DNA of 64,000 bases from Trichoplax sp. H2 (taxonomy: Eukaryota; Placozoa; Uniplacotomia; Trichoplacea), in NCBI GenBank assembly GCA_003344405.1, contig NOWV01000187.1, positions 62,001 to 126,000 of the forward strand. The letters are read 5' to 3'. Below are positions 1 through 12,203 of this stretch, one piece after another. Made by a program: the position numbers and the translations under genes. A model generated the notes under the pieces. That model had not been told where the DNA came from. It did not search any database and saw only the letters and a list, made by a program, of their open reading frames with translations. Every line of letters begins with the position of its first letter. Positions within the stretch are counted from its first letter, which is position 1.

Positions 1-238
1 TTTGGAATGTTAATTTTGGTTCATGAAGATTTCTAAATCAGGATTGCGTTCGATATAATAAACATTTTAATTAAAAGTAAATCATAAGAAAAATTATGAT
101 ATCCTCCTGTTAATTTCCTTTCTTTGTTTTTACTATCGTAATATAATCACAAATATTGACTTGAGCCTCAGTCCTAATTCGTTAATAATACGACGCTGGA
201 GTGATACACCGAAAAGTAATAAAGCTTTTAATACTTAC

Positions 239-3200
239 CTCATTTGCCTTATAACTAGTGAAAAATTTTGACCTTAACATTTATAAAAAAGGAATTAATG
301 AAAAGATAAATTAGAGAGTTGCATTGCCTTAAATACAGTTTGATTCTAATTTATAAGCAACAAATTTACCAATAATCTTAGTCAATAAATTGCATCAGAA
401 CGAGAATGAATACTATTACATAAAAACAAAACATAGTTCGAAATTCTTACACCAGATCTTGCTACGCAGAATAATTCTGGCTCGGACGTCCGTAATAATA
501 TTTATAACGCAATTAATAAAGAGTAGGCAGTTGTGATTGAGCTGATGATTGCTGATTTGCAAGTCTTTAACCACACCATGAACGAACTGTTCAATGTAAT
601 TCTACTCAAATAACATGATGCTAAATTAAGTCTTAAATCAAAAATTGAAACTGTTGAAATTGAACTTTCAACAGAATGCTATGGCATAGTTATGTCTGTG
701 GATGAAAGGATATTCAAAATTGATGATGCTTTACCTGTTTTGATGTTATAAGCTTTCGAACTGCTTTTTCGCTTTCATTCGAATATAAGCATAATGCTGC
801 TATCAATTGATAGACAACTTTACGAATTGCCATATCTTCTGAACCTAAAACTATGGATTTATAAGTATAGAATTGCTTATTCATTCAAGACAGTGCTAAA
901 AGCTCTCTCAAATTTCTGGTTTTCTCAACATCACCGAGTTTAATTACTGTGTTAACATGACTAGCTGGCAATGCCGATAGAAGTATGTCAAGGCTAAATA
1001 GAATACAATAAGGCTACTTCCAATACACTTAATATTAGCTGTTACTACTTGATAATTATAATTAATCCAGTAACTTAATATCGAATTATAGGATCAAGAT
1101 ATAATGCACATATGTCAAGTTTGGACCATGTGTTTGTGATTAATCTTTATCAAATATCGGTCACAACAAAAAACAATAAAGACAACTCTCAACAATCTTT
1201 ATGAAAGAGCGGAAATCCCATAATGCAGTTTTTAAAGGCTAGGTAATTTATCTCTCTACGTGGTGTTAATTAATACCACTAGACGTTGTAGGAACTAAGA
1301 TCCTGATACGTAGTATAAAGCAGAGATGGTTAAAACCCTATTATCAGCCGCTATTCTACCGCTGTTTCGTTTTTTATGCAAACTACTCCAAAATTGACCT
1401 ATATTAACTATCTAATTTACTTTCGATCGAATAAGGACTGTACGTTTATACGTCTCATTCTTTATAGTTTTTAGATTTTCCAATCCTAGACAGTCCGTGC
1501 CTTACATAATGCTAGAATGACATAATTAGAAAAATGAAATATGGCTTCTGAAATTAATATTGGGTAATAGGCGCATATTTGTGCGGTAAATTGTCGCAAT
1601 TTGATAAAGAATTAGAAGTTATGATTGCTCAAAAACGCTTGAAATGAAGTAATATTTAAATGGCATTATGCGATTTAGTCATATACAGTACAAAAAAAAA
1701 ATTAAGAGTAATTTTACTAAAGAACGAATTTAATAGTTACGATTTGCTCATCAGAATAGTTTGAAATATGTCCGGCTTTTATTTGTATAGGAAGCAAACT
1801 CATATTACAAGGGACAAAATTAGAGGTACGATTTGTTTGGAGTAGCTTACAGTTTAAAATATGTCCGGTAATTTATCCGTACTAATTAAGAATTAATTCT
1901 AAATATAATAGATCAAATTAGAAATAGAACAGTAATTTAGTTAACACTGCTTGAGGCATGTTCTATAATTTATTTTTGTAACATGACTGATTGTAACTGT
2001 AAAAGTGTTCTTTAAATTTTGATATAGCGATTGCTCAAACTTGTTTAAAAGACATTCTATAATTTATTTTCCTAAAAAGACTGATTACAATAATAAAAAT
2101 GTTGGTTAAATTTAGACAATTGATAGCTAAAACTTGATTAAAAGACATTCTATAATATAGTTTATTTTCGTATAAAGACTATCTGTAACTGTAAAAGTGT
2201 TCTTTAAATTTAGATTAGGTGATTACTCAAACTTGCTTAAAAGACACTCTTTAACTCCAAATAACTATGTTAAATGGATTTGTTCAAATGCTATCGCTGT
2301 AGTATATGCTTCTTTCTTAGTATTAACTCGGTATTATAGCTACTTATTGGAACGCCATGACAAGATTAGATAAAAAGCCTTTGGTGATAATTGGAATTAA
2401 TCGGATGATCTTATGTCATTGATTAAGATTTTATTAAGTTAATTAAAAATGAGAACTGGGATGAACAAAAATTGTTTGCATTAATTATGTGCCATTAACC
2501 TAGTACAGCTAATTTGGATTATGTTTTTATATCATATTTTGAGAAAGTCAAAATGATTGAATATGTTAACTATCATTACACTTTAATTGGAACTTTTTCC
2601 TCATAGATGAATAAGGAATAAACTTTATCGATTCTGTAAACGAAACAGCTATCTAAAGTTATGTCGTAGTATAAGACTGCTACGGCAAATAACGAAGTAA
2701 CTTATTTCTGGCAAGCCTAGCTGCAGAAATTGTAACCAAAAACTACAAATTGAGTTACTAATGTATAGTATAGCGACGACATTCATCATACCTAAGAATT
2801 GTAATCGTCGTAAAGTTATAACACCCTACTACATACATAACATCATTAAAGTATTATTACAAATTATCAAAGTAAATAATGGAAACTACCATTATTTTAC
2901 GTATTTTCAAGCTGGCTATTCATGAGCAGATCCAATGTTAACATATGGTCTTGTAAATTGTAAGGGAAAAGTAAAAGTTAATAATAATTATAATTACATA
3001 ATTATTTTTAAATTGGATAATAAACTAGTATTACCTAAAGCTAAAATTAACACAATTTAGAAGCTTAATCAAAGTTTTAGAGATCAGAAAGAATGAGGTA
3101 TTCCTATTTCGTCAAAACATCTTGATTCAGCTATATTGACATAGTATAATAATATGAAAATGTAGTATAAATTTCCTAATTAATGAACCATAACGTCTTT

Positions 3201-4251
3201 AATAAGCAGTTAATTTATGTAAAGAAGGAATAGAATTAAATTAATTTTTCCCGTTTTCATCTCCTTCTTTTCTCTTGGGATCGATGCTTAAAAGTTATTA
3301 TAAATCGTATTATCTTCCGTTATTAAACTAAAAATTCGACGTAAAAATGTCTTGAAAAATAGGTTAATAATTATACTGTTAGTTACGATAAATATGCAAT
3401 AGTTTACTTATTAATGTGCAATTAAAATTGTGAAAAAATAGTTTGAAATTGTAGCATACAGTAAGAAGCTAAAACAAGATGTATTGTAATTCGTGAGTAC
3501 AAACAACAAAGAATCACTTTTATAGAGTAACTTAATGAGAATTGTGAATATTAAATTAAGGTCAAGATTTTCTTATGTACATCGAATAGACCTTAGACTG
3601 ATTCACTCAGCAATTACTTTAAAATAATTTTCTACTTAAACTTAAAAAGTTGAGAGTTTACATTAATTTTGGATGACCAGCAAGGTCTGAATTTAGTTCA
3701 ATGTTATTATTCGTTTTTTTAATTAATAATCTAGTTTGTGTACGCGTGCATAAAATAAGCGAACGCATAAATTTGACGACAGAAAGAAATCTAATATGGA
3801 GGGTATCAAATTACTGTTTCACGCAAATGTGATAGGCAAGGATTTCTTTTAAAGAAAGATAATAATTTTACAAATTGCGTGCAATTTAATCTTATTTGAA
3901 TTCGACTAGAAGTTACAGCTAGGAGAAATCAATCTATCAAGACTATTACTTACCCTGAAAAAGTTGCTGAATTAAAAAGTGATTGTGTGCTACGTGATCC
4001 ATTCCTAGCTGATGGTTCATTAGTAATTTAACACAAGCGATTGCAAGTTGTCCTTGGCCATCATTTTGACACGATAATGTAGTACAATTTGTTGTCATCC
4101 ATTGAAGGAGTTGAAATAACCCACCACGATGGATAAATGTTTCAATCCATACCTTATTTTTATTCGTTAATTCATCTTTAAGGCTATCTAATAGCATCAT
4201 TGAAGGATGCAGCTTGATAGAATCGATTAAAGTCGCCATCATTTCTTCCAT
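239..4251 (-). CDS. DIAPH-like: Diaphanous-related formin, 5' part (GBD/FH3 armadillo region), runs off left edge
   Basis: Formins nucleate and elongate actin filaments; the GBD/FH3 armadillo region binds Rho GTPases and holds the protein autoinhibited. Exons read on the minus strand: 4251-3954, ending at a GTAAGT donor, with motifs NKNKVWIETFIHRGGL and CVKLLMNHQLG; 844-735, with VVYQLIAALCLYSNE; 586-451, with CLLFINCVINIITDVRARI. Their order and spacing match the DIAPH stretch around 'FMNNKFGIKTML', 'AAKLLSALCIL' and 'LQLINALI...DFRVHIRSE'. Phases 1, 0 and 1 join without a frame break. A further exon at 272-239, ending at a GTAAGT donor, fits the phase but has weak similarity. The first exon may start at the ATG at 4251, or be preceded by another exon through an AG near 4280. 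FH1 and FH2 would lie beyond position 1. DAAM or FMNL subfamilies are possible; DIAPH fits best. Confidence 0.72.
1957..2252. repeat. Tandem repeat, about 3 copies of 94 bp
   Basis: Units starting near 1961, 2055 and 2148 share TTCTATAATTTATTTT, then a 'GACTGATTGTAACTGTAAAAG' type segment, TTTAAATTT and a closing AAAAGACATTC. Copies differ by scattered substitutions and small indels, so the array is not recent. It lies inside the large first intron of the formin gene (845-3953); I see nothing else in that intron. Confidence 0.8.
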
Positions 4252-4279
4252 GATGGGTTTTGTATGCAGACAATGGACT

Positions 4280-7200
4280 GTTTTAACTTATCGGAAGGAA
4301 TTACTGTCGTCTTGAAATGACGATTTTCGACAACTCATTTCAGGATATATATAGAAGCCTTTTTATAATATCAAATATCGAATATGTTGGCTTGAGAAAT
4401 TGATTAGTGTTCAATTACTAACTGAACAAATACTAGTATCAATTAGCGTATATATTATATCATCACCGTGTCCTATCGACGCTTAATTGAATATTGAATT
4501 GGTCTAAATTAAGCAATTGAATGAAATAATCAATCAATGTGAAATTAAAGCTTGCAATTGTCAAAACGAAGAATGGTAAATAACAATATATTCAATAGAT
4601 TAAGCAAAATCTTTTAGGAAATATTTACTAATGACGACATAGAGCCGAGTAAGTTTATTATTGGAAAGTAAATAATACGTAAATTCGAGAGGACTCATAT
4701 TAAATCTATTACGAAATATTTCCTAGTTTTGATAAAAACTAGAATGAACGATCGTGCCTATTGTGAGTATTGTCAGATCCAAATGCTATTAGAAATTACA
4801 CAGGTAGTATACGTAGGAGATAGAGAGGTACGGCTACACTGTAACTTACATGTTACCAATTTCATCATTAAAAATAACGTCTGCAGACTAAAATCGTTGT
4901 GTCAAGGTATGTGCTATAAATCAGCCATCTTCTACGGACTTACGTAGCACATATATTTCTATCCATCAATAATAATTTGATTATTCCCTCCAAACTTTAT
5001 GATTAATTTGTGGTTACACGCATATACTGATTTAGTGCCGATGTATTATATTATCAATTCCGGATGGATGATGCCGAAGCAAATTGGTTATAATTAATCA
5101 CGGAACCTAGAAATATTGGACTTACAGCAGTTCTTCAGTGTATAGTATTGAGGTATAATCGTTCTTAAATCTCGGTAGATTAAAGAAATGATATATAATT
5201 GCATATTACGGAACTACGTTTCCAATATTCAACTAAGAGCTATATTTTAAGTGGTATAATTTCTTTTAGTATTTAAGTTAATAGTACGATTTGACAAAGT
5301 TACAATCTGTCATGTTTGTAATGCTTTAGCTACGTTGACCTCCTTTGATTGTTCACTTGCTTTATGCTATCTTATTTGAAGTCTAAAAATAAAAGCTAGT
5401 TATTGCTTTTTCTTTTTGTTATACATTGCTAGTGAGAACTACTAAAATAAAGTCGTAACATAAAGTAAGTTGTACTTTTAGAGACTGTTCTTTTGAGTCT
5501 ATTTAGGAGGGTAGTTCTAGATTATGCCGCTTAGACAGTTGTGATACGGCACTAGATACAAATTGAAGCCGATATTAGAAAGACAATTTATAGTAATTTT
5601 ATTTTAATGCAAGTCATGGAGACGTGTCTTTTGCTTTTTATGATAAATTATACAGCAGTTGATTCGTATGTTTAAATTCATCAATTGATATCTTACTATT
5701 CACTCCAGTTATTGCAAGCAGCTCCATTGCATGATAAAATATCAGGTTACATTTATCTATCTCGTATTGCGGGCTTTTTAAAGTTAAAATATAAAATTAC
5801 TGCTTATGTCATCGCTAATGAAAAGTTCTAGATTTAATACGATACTTTTATTTGTCTCTATGAGCAGTACAATAATCATTCCTTACGCGATGGAGTTAGC
5901 ACGATCAATCAGTATGGTACCTAATATACTAGCCACTGATGGGTGTTATATGACAAATTTACGGAAATGCTATTCTACTGCATACTATGAATTTCAAGAT
6001 ACACATATTCCAAGATAAGGTAAGGCATTTTTGACTGGTAATTCAACAGTCAATAATTTCAACATTAAACAATATTATTGCAATTTCGGGGAACATTGCC
6101 ATTGATTCATGACATAAGACGAAAAAGGGACAATATCAAGAAATTTACTAACGTTTAAGAATAGCGATAGGCTCGTAAAACTAAACTTACATATACTACG
6201 GCAACATTGTACTATGGTATCATTGATAATTTGTGCATTCTGTTATAAATTGACGTAATCGTATATAAGGTATTCTTGTTCCATAGTGCATAATAGTATA
6301 AGTGTAGGCGAAGCTGAAAATGGTAAAATACGTAGAATTCACATGCCCTACGTAATTCGAAAGGACCGATAGCTTAATTAGGAAATTGTAGAAAAAAATA
6401 TCATACAAGATAGACCACAAACGATGATCACATGAAATAATTGTTTATTTGTAAATAATCATTAATTGGTGTAAACTGCTTCAATTGCTACATTATAATT
6501 CCTTGTACGTATATGTTGCAGAATATTAATTACAGCAATGACTTTGCAGATCTGTAATTTAAATATAGTACTTTCAGGCTTCGTCGCTGTAACTTCGTAT
6601 AAGATTTTTCGTAATCTACGCTAAAATTACTCATCGAACTTCATTTACTATTTACCTAACTTTCGCAAGTATCCGTGCTACACCTTGTATGACTTTTTCA
6701 ACACTATACCTTTTACAAGCACAAACGCAGTACATATTGTACGTCGAAGCCTACCGTATTTCGAGGAATTTTTAGGCATAGTGACTTGCATACAGCTAGC
6801 TTTCTGGAAGCATAGGTGCGTGCTACAAGAGTATCTCCAGGGATTGGAACCATCTGGAGTGATTACTTGCTTGACCTAGTACAGCGTAAGATTCTTTGAC
6901 TCCTATTCGCACTGTTCGATAAAGAATACGGAGTACACAACAAATACAAGTATAGTCACTTGTTTAAAACTCAAAAGCAGTGGATATTTAATTAAGTGGA
7001 CATCATAAAATTATTACACCTGTCGCATGTATATCGCCGAACCACAATGTATTGGTTATAGCTTATTTTATTATAAGATAGGCCGTATTCACAATCATTC
7101 CTCTTTCATAGGAATCTGAAAATGATATTGTTTACAAGCAATATGAAGAAGTATATCGTGGTAAATAAATGTTTATAGACCAATTGAGTCTTGAATATAC

Positions 7201-7872
7201 TAGTTTCGATTACGAAATAGCAGTTACATTTTTCGATAAACACGAATATAAATGCAATTATTAGTAACATGATAAATACCCTTCCAAGCATGAAGATGCG
7301 ATGGTAACCCACTGCCGTAACCTTAGCATGTCAGTACCTTATCGCACCTAGCAATTTATAAATTATTCCTTTTTTTAACATCATAGTAATATATACAATT
7401 CAATAATCTGTTTCTGCCACTTTGATACTATTTTTCCTGTAAGAATACACTACCTAGAATAAATCAAATTTGGTAGTATAATTGACATACGTCTGTCTAT
7501 AAATCTTTCGGCAACAAAAGACTTATCATTCATCCCACCAAGAGTAACAGATTGCCACGATTTCAATAAGCAGAGCGTAGCAGCCGTTAACCTGTGAAAC
7601 ATAATAACTCTAAATATTCAATTTCAATCAGGCATAATAATATGTTTACTATTGTACGTATGTCATCGATCAAGGCATAGTGGTAGTCTTACAAATTATG
7701 GTAAACATCTTTGTGATTGAACAGTCTAAGGTGCAAACTAATTCTATAAGACATATAGCACAATCATTGAGCATAATCGTTCCGTGTAGAGTACAATCAA
7801 TACTTTACTATGCAGAACTAGGAAAGATTACAAAATGATACAAGAATAAAAAAAAAGCACGCTTGATAAGGC
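4280..7872. other. Intergenic, AT-rich, no convincing gene
   Basis: No exon set with family similarity was found. One ORF at 5806-6018 (plus) encodes 70 residues with a hydrophobic N-terminal stretch (TILLFVSMSSTIIIPYAM), and a good donor (AAG|GTAAGG) sits just after its stop. This could be a small secreted product or chance; confidence in it as a gene is about 0.15. The stretch separates two minus-strand genes and should hold the formin promoter (just above 4280). Confidence 0.5.
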
Positions 7873-7966
7873 TTAGACAAGAAATGACCTAAGCGTACCG
7901 TGTGAAATGTTCAAATGGGAACGATTAAAGATAACTGTGTGCAAAATACGATTCCAACAGGCTGCT

Positions 7967-8590
7967 TTAGTCCAGGCCATGCAAGGCAGCATACTGGCTA
8001 ACGAGGTACTCATAACCAAATATATCATCGTCATCATTAACTGGATCATTTTCATGTTGGGAAAATATATATTGCGTTGTGTTGTAGGGTGTCATCCATG
8101 GATGTCTTACTAGTGGTATTTCAGGTTCAGGACCAGAGAAAGTGTCACCAAAACATTCGTCCGATGATTCACTGGTTGCATTTGCAACAGTATATTTGCT
8201 ATCGAGGTTAGTGGAAAAAAATGCATCTACATCACCGTTATTATCACATGCTTGTATAGTCGAGTTGTCTTGCAGTGCACTTTTCAATTTACGCTTGGGC
8301 GGTTGTTCATTATTTTCTTCTATAGGACTGTCGTCTTGCTCTTGACCATAACCAATTTTACGCTTTGTCGTATGAACGAAACGGCTGGACGAGTTCCAAC
8401 ATTGATTTGCGTTACTAGTATAGCTGCTTGAATCATTGCTAATACCGTATTCCGGTAGTACTGGTGTTACGGAGTCTTGAGTATTGAGGCAATTGTCATC
8501 AGGAAGTTGGCATTGCTTTACTTTCCTAAGATCAACTACTTCTTCATTAGTCATTACGCTAACTTGGATCATTACGTCACTGCTACGCAT
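7967..8590 (-). CDS. HEXIM-like protein with PYNT P-TEFb-inhibitory motif, intronless, 207 aa
   Basis: HEXIM proteins inhibit P-TEFb (CDK9/cyclin T) in the 7SK snRNP and so control transcription elongation. The only family signature seen is in the C-terminal third: MTPYNTTQYIFSQHENDP followed by an acidic run (VNDDDDIF). Human HEXIM1 has PYNTTQFLMDDH followed by an acidic region; the key F208 position is Tyr here. A basic nuclear-localisation-like PPKRKLK occurs mid-protein, with a second basic patch TKRKIGYG. The rest is Ser/Asn/Asp-rich and probably disordered. The protein stops about 35 residues after the PYNT motif, where vertebrate HEXIM has its cyclin-T-binding coiled coil. The classical KHRR-type 7SK-binding arginine-rich motif is not evident. 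Like mammalian HEXIM1/2 it is a single exon. A second in-frame Met, at MTNEEVVDLRK, could be the start. The family call rests on one motif. Confidence 0.58.
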   Translation of the reverse strand: MRSSDVMIQVSVMTNEEVVDLRKVKQCQLPDDNCLNTQDSVTPVLPEYGISNDSSSYTSNANQCWNSSSRFVHTTKRKIGYGQEQDDSPIEENNEQPPKRKLKSALQDNSTIQACDNNGDVDAFFSTNLDSKYTVANATSESSDECFGDTFSGPEPEIPLVRHPWMTPYNTTQYIFSQHENDPVNDDDDIFGYEYLVSQYAALHGLD

Positions 8591-9109
8591 AGGGACTTAA
8601 CAAGACGGGTGTTTTAAGAATCTTAAAACTGCGGTCAATGTAATTGGCAATAAAGTAAGGACGAAATTGCCTCTATCCTACACTTTTCAATCCTTCAAAG
8701 AAATGACCAACAATATCAACGCAACCTATCGAGTCACTAAATGGATGACAGTTGCTAGGAATTTTCTGGAGTTTGTCTAAATTTACAGTGTGAAAGTGAC
8801 TGCAAAAAGACTGAAAAAAAAGACTGGATGCTAAACTGAACAATACTGAAGTCAAGCAAGGGAGATAGCCAAGTTTGCTATCCAAAATGGACGTTAAGAT
8901 CACTGTCAAGTAAAAGATTTTCAATGTACAGGACAGTGAAATACTGAATGGAAATTATCTTTACAGTTAATGGGTGGATAACTACCTTGAAGTTGCTGTT
9001 GAAACTTTTTACGGTTGACGTGTCAGCGTGTCGACCTCCTCGGTGGCGTGTTGCAATAAGAATGAGGCGACGTTAGACAGTGTAGGTTGTCTTATAGTTT
9101 TTTTCTTCA

Positions 9110-10350
9110 TCTCTATGGTACTGTACTGTGCTGTACGGTACTGTATTTGGCAGTGTTGTGCGTAGTGTAGTGTACTGTACAGTGTACAGTACACTACACT
9201 ACAGTACAATAGTAGAAAATTGGAGAGTTTTTTTAACCGCGTGGTAACTGGAACTGTACAGTACTGTACATCGTACTGGACATTGGGGACTACTGGGTTC
9301 TCTAGGGACCGCTAAAGACTCTTTCTTTTGCTTTACAGTGATTCGTCTGAGTGATACCTTAGCGTGTACGACAACGAGACGTTTCCAACGTTTGCAGAAC
9401 GTTGTTTTTTTACTGTAAAGATGGACTTATTAATATGGTTGCTAAAACAAACACTTTACAGTACAGTACACTGTACAATGTACAGTATTGTATTGTAGTT
9501 TTTGCTGATGAAGCTGATGATGATTGATGACTTGCAATCCAAATATAGTAACTTATAGTATAATCCATTCAATACAATGCACTGTATTACTGTACTGTAC
9601 AGTACACCCTGGTCCCGGTTACAACAACATTACAGTACAGAACAGTGCATGAGTGTACTGTACTGTACAGTACAGTACAGTACAATACTGTACAGTATGC
9701 GGTACAATACGTACAGTACAGTACTGTATTCCTTTAACACGTGATCCAATCCATGGGTACAAAATGGATGGCAAATGCGTGGTTAGAGACTTGTAAGAGT
9801 ATTAGTCTTGGAAACCCCTGGTTTTAATATGTACGATTAGTGGGTAACTTTCTACAATAAGAGACCTACTGTACTGTATGTGTACAGTACATATGTTCAT
9901 AACGATTGGTCTTTTGGGGCGTTTTCCTCGTAGTTTTTACTACAGTATTCAAACATACAGTACAATACTGTATGGAAGAAAACGGATCACATTGAGTACA
10001 GTACAGTATGGTACAGTACTGTAATGTACTGTATCAGAGACTAAAACAGTACAGTACTGTACTGTACAGCACAATATAAAGAAAAGAGAGGTTGCTCTCT
10101 TTTCTTCCGACTTTACAGTACAATGTACTGTAGTAAGAAAGAAAGATCCAACGACTGTACAGTACTGTACTGTACTGTACACAAAAAGAAATACGATACA
10201 GTACACTACTGTACTGTACTACTGTACTGTACTCTCTAAAAAAAGGGTCTCTACTGTACAGTGTACACTGTACAGTACTGTACATGTACGGTCGCGGCTG
10301 TCGCAGTCATGGACGGACGGAATAGACTACTACAGCAGAGTACAGTACTG
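9110..10350. repeat. GTAC/CAGTACTG palindrome-rich island 1
   Basis: Dense runs built from the interlocking palindromes GTAC, CAGTACTG and TACAGTGTA (for example GTACAGTACTGTACTGTAC). They occur around 9120-9280, 9460-9730, 9860-10080 and 10100-10290. The stretch is visibly less AT-rich than the flanks. ORFs here translate as YSTVQY-like low-complexity protein and are not genes. No transposase or flanking target-site duplication was recognised. The stretch 8591-9109, between the HEXIM-like gene and this island, holds nothing I recognise. Confidence 0.75.
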
Positions 10351-10652
10351 TATTGGTATTACTACCATTGCCATGGTACCGTCGTATGTGGTACTGCGCA
10401 GTAGTGACCACTCGATCGTTCGTATTTGTGTAGCAACGTCCAAAACACATCTAAACAATCTTGTCGCGCTTGTACTGTACACTCTACTGTTATATGTAGA
10501 CGCTCATTGGCGCAGTCATTCATATCTGGAAAGTGGCTGACTCTTGCTCTTACCATTGGTTAACGATCCACAGGTACAAATTCAAATTGGACGATTGATT
10601 GATTAACCAGCTTGGAGATGAAGTCCAATTGTACGGATTCAAGCGGTCAAAG

Positions 10653-11250
10653 ATGACAATCTGTATCTTGATTAGTTTTTTGAGCTTACTACGTTCTCTA
10701 GCGGTAAAGTTCCTAATTACTGGTTGAAAATGAACAATTTGCGATGTAGTCGTTAACGTTGGAGAATAGCTGATAGCTTTACTCCAGTTCACTATTCTAA
10801 CATTGGCAGTCTAATCAAGCATGCAAGCTAATTGATCACGATACTACAGTACACAGTAGACCATCTGTATCTTGAGCTTACTACGTTCTCTAGCGGTAAA
10901 GTTCGTAATTACTGGTTGAAAATGAACAATTTGCCATGTAGTCGTTAACGTTGAAGAATAGCTGATAGCTTTACTCCAGTTCACTGTTCTAACATTGGCA
11001 GTCTAATCAAGCATGCAAGCTAATTGATCACGATACTACAGTACACAGTAGACCATCTGTATCTTGATTAGTTTCTTGAGCTTACTACGTTCTCTAGCGG
11101 TAAAGTTCGTAATTACTGGTTGAAAATGAACAATTTGCGATGTAGTCGTTAACGTTGGAGAATAGCTGATAGCTTTACTCCAGTTCACTGTTCTAACATT
11201 GGCAGTCTAATCAAGCATGCAAGCTAATTGATCACGATACTACCGTACAC
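10653..11250. repeat. Tandem repeat, 3 copies of about 192-204 bp
   Basis: Units anchored on CTGTATCTTGA start at 10661, 10865 and 11057. Each contains GAGCTTACTACGTTCTCTAG, GTAGTCGTTAACGTTG and GCATGCAAGCTAATTGATCA, and closes with GATACTACAGTACACAGTAG. The second copy lacks about 12 bp after CTTGA. Copies are nearly identical, so the duplication is recent. It directly abuts GTAC-rich island 1, about 300 bp upstream of TXNDC9. Confidence 0.9.
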
Positions 11251-11549
11251 TCCGTGGCTGATAGCCACAACTGCACTACAGTACTTGCTCAACCCGTTTG
11301 ATGCAGTCATCATGTCACTAGATAAAGTACAGGATAGTAGCACACCTTATTTGTCACTTTGATAGACTGATTCTATACAACAGTACTCTAAAATTATCAC
11401 AGTACATAAATACATGTACTATCGATGTTATTGGGTTGCTTGTTAACGTATTCTACCAATTTCATTCATTTTGTAGAAATTTTTTTCCAATTTTGATCAT
11501 TACTTCACTGCTGAATCTATCATTTGACCTCGTCCTCTCAAATATCAAC

Positions 11550-12203
11550 ATGGCACAAAACTTAGAAAATATTTTCCAAGATCATTTATTAAGGGCAACC
11601 AAGATGGTTGAAGATCAGGTCGATGCTGAGCTGCATCGATTAGAGACCTTGGATGAAGATGAATTAGAAACCATCAGAGCGAAAAGACTCGAACAAATGA
11701 AGAAGCTAAACGCTCAAAAGCAAGAATGGTTTTCTCAAGGCCATGGCTCGTATTCGGAAGTTGCTGACGAAAAAGAATTTTTCCAGGCTACCAAAAAGAG
11801 CTTTCGTCTTATTTGCCATTTTTATCGTGATAGCACCTTTAGGTGCAAAATTGTTGATAAACATTTAGCTGAATTAGCCCCCAAGCATGTTGAAACTAGA
11901 TTTATAAAGATCAACGTGGAAAAAGCACACTTTTTGGTTGAGAGATTAAAAGTCAAAATGCTACCTACCATTGTATTAATTAAGGATGGCAAAACTGTAG
12001 ATAGAATAATTGGTTTCGACGAATTAGGAGGTACCGATGAATTTTCAAATGAAATGATGGAATGGAGGATCGCTAGAGCTGAAGTGATAAATTACAGTGG
12101 TAATATTTATGAGCCACCAACCACTGATTCTAAAAAATCAATTCATTTTGCGGTCAACAAAACTATTCGCTCCCAGGAAGATGATTTCTCCGACGATGAT
12201 TAA
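11550..12203 (+). CDS. TXNDC9: Thioredoxin domain-containing protein 9 (phosducin-like CCT cofactor)
   Basis: TXNDC9 is a cytosolic phosducin-like protein that binds the chaperonin CCT/TRiC and modulates folding of actin and tubulin. The start at ATG 11550 gives 217 aa (human is 226). An upstream in-frame ATG at 11436 adds 38 hydrophobic residues absent from the family, so I reject it. An N-terminal coiled coil (VEDQVDAELHRLETLDEDEL) precedes KQEWFSQGHGSYSE. The thioredoxin fold spans about residues 70-175, with CHFYRDSTFRCKIVDKHLA and KVKMLPTIVLIKDGKTVDR. As in the whole family the CxxC redox motif is absent, leaving a single Cys in STFRCK. NYSGNIYEPP and the acidic tail SQEDDFSDDD are also typical. 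Single exon, no frame defect. The GTAC-rich repeats end just before its promoter region. Confidence 0.96.
   Translation: MAQNLENIFQDHLLRATKMVEDQVDAELHRLETLDEDELETIRAKRLEQMKKLNAQKQEWFSQGHGSYSEVADEKEFFQATKKSFRLICHFYRDSTFRCKIVDKHLAELAPKHVETRFIKINVEKAHFLVERLKVKMLPTIVLIKDGKTVDRIIGFDELGGTDEFSNEMMEWRIARAEVINYSGNIYEPPTTDSKKSIHFAVNKTIRSQEDDFSDDD

Noticed and set aside
7907-8345. Plus-strand ORFs opposite the HEXIM-like gene
   Set aside because: Antisense shadows of a longer ORF that carries a recognisable motif.
9949-10285. Two overlapping minus-strand ORFs with YSTVQY-like repeats
   Set aside because: Direct translation of GTACTGTAC repeats; no start context, no domain.
11436-11549. Upstream in-frame extension of TXNDC9 (38 residues)
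   Set aside because: Hydrophobic, not found in the cytosolic family; the second ATG gives the expected length and N-terminus.
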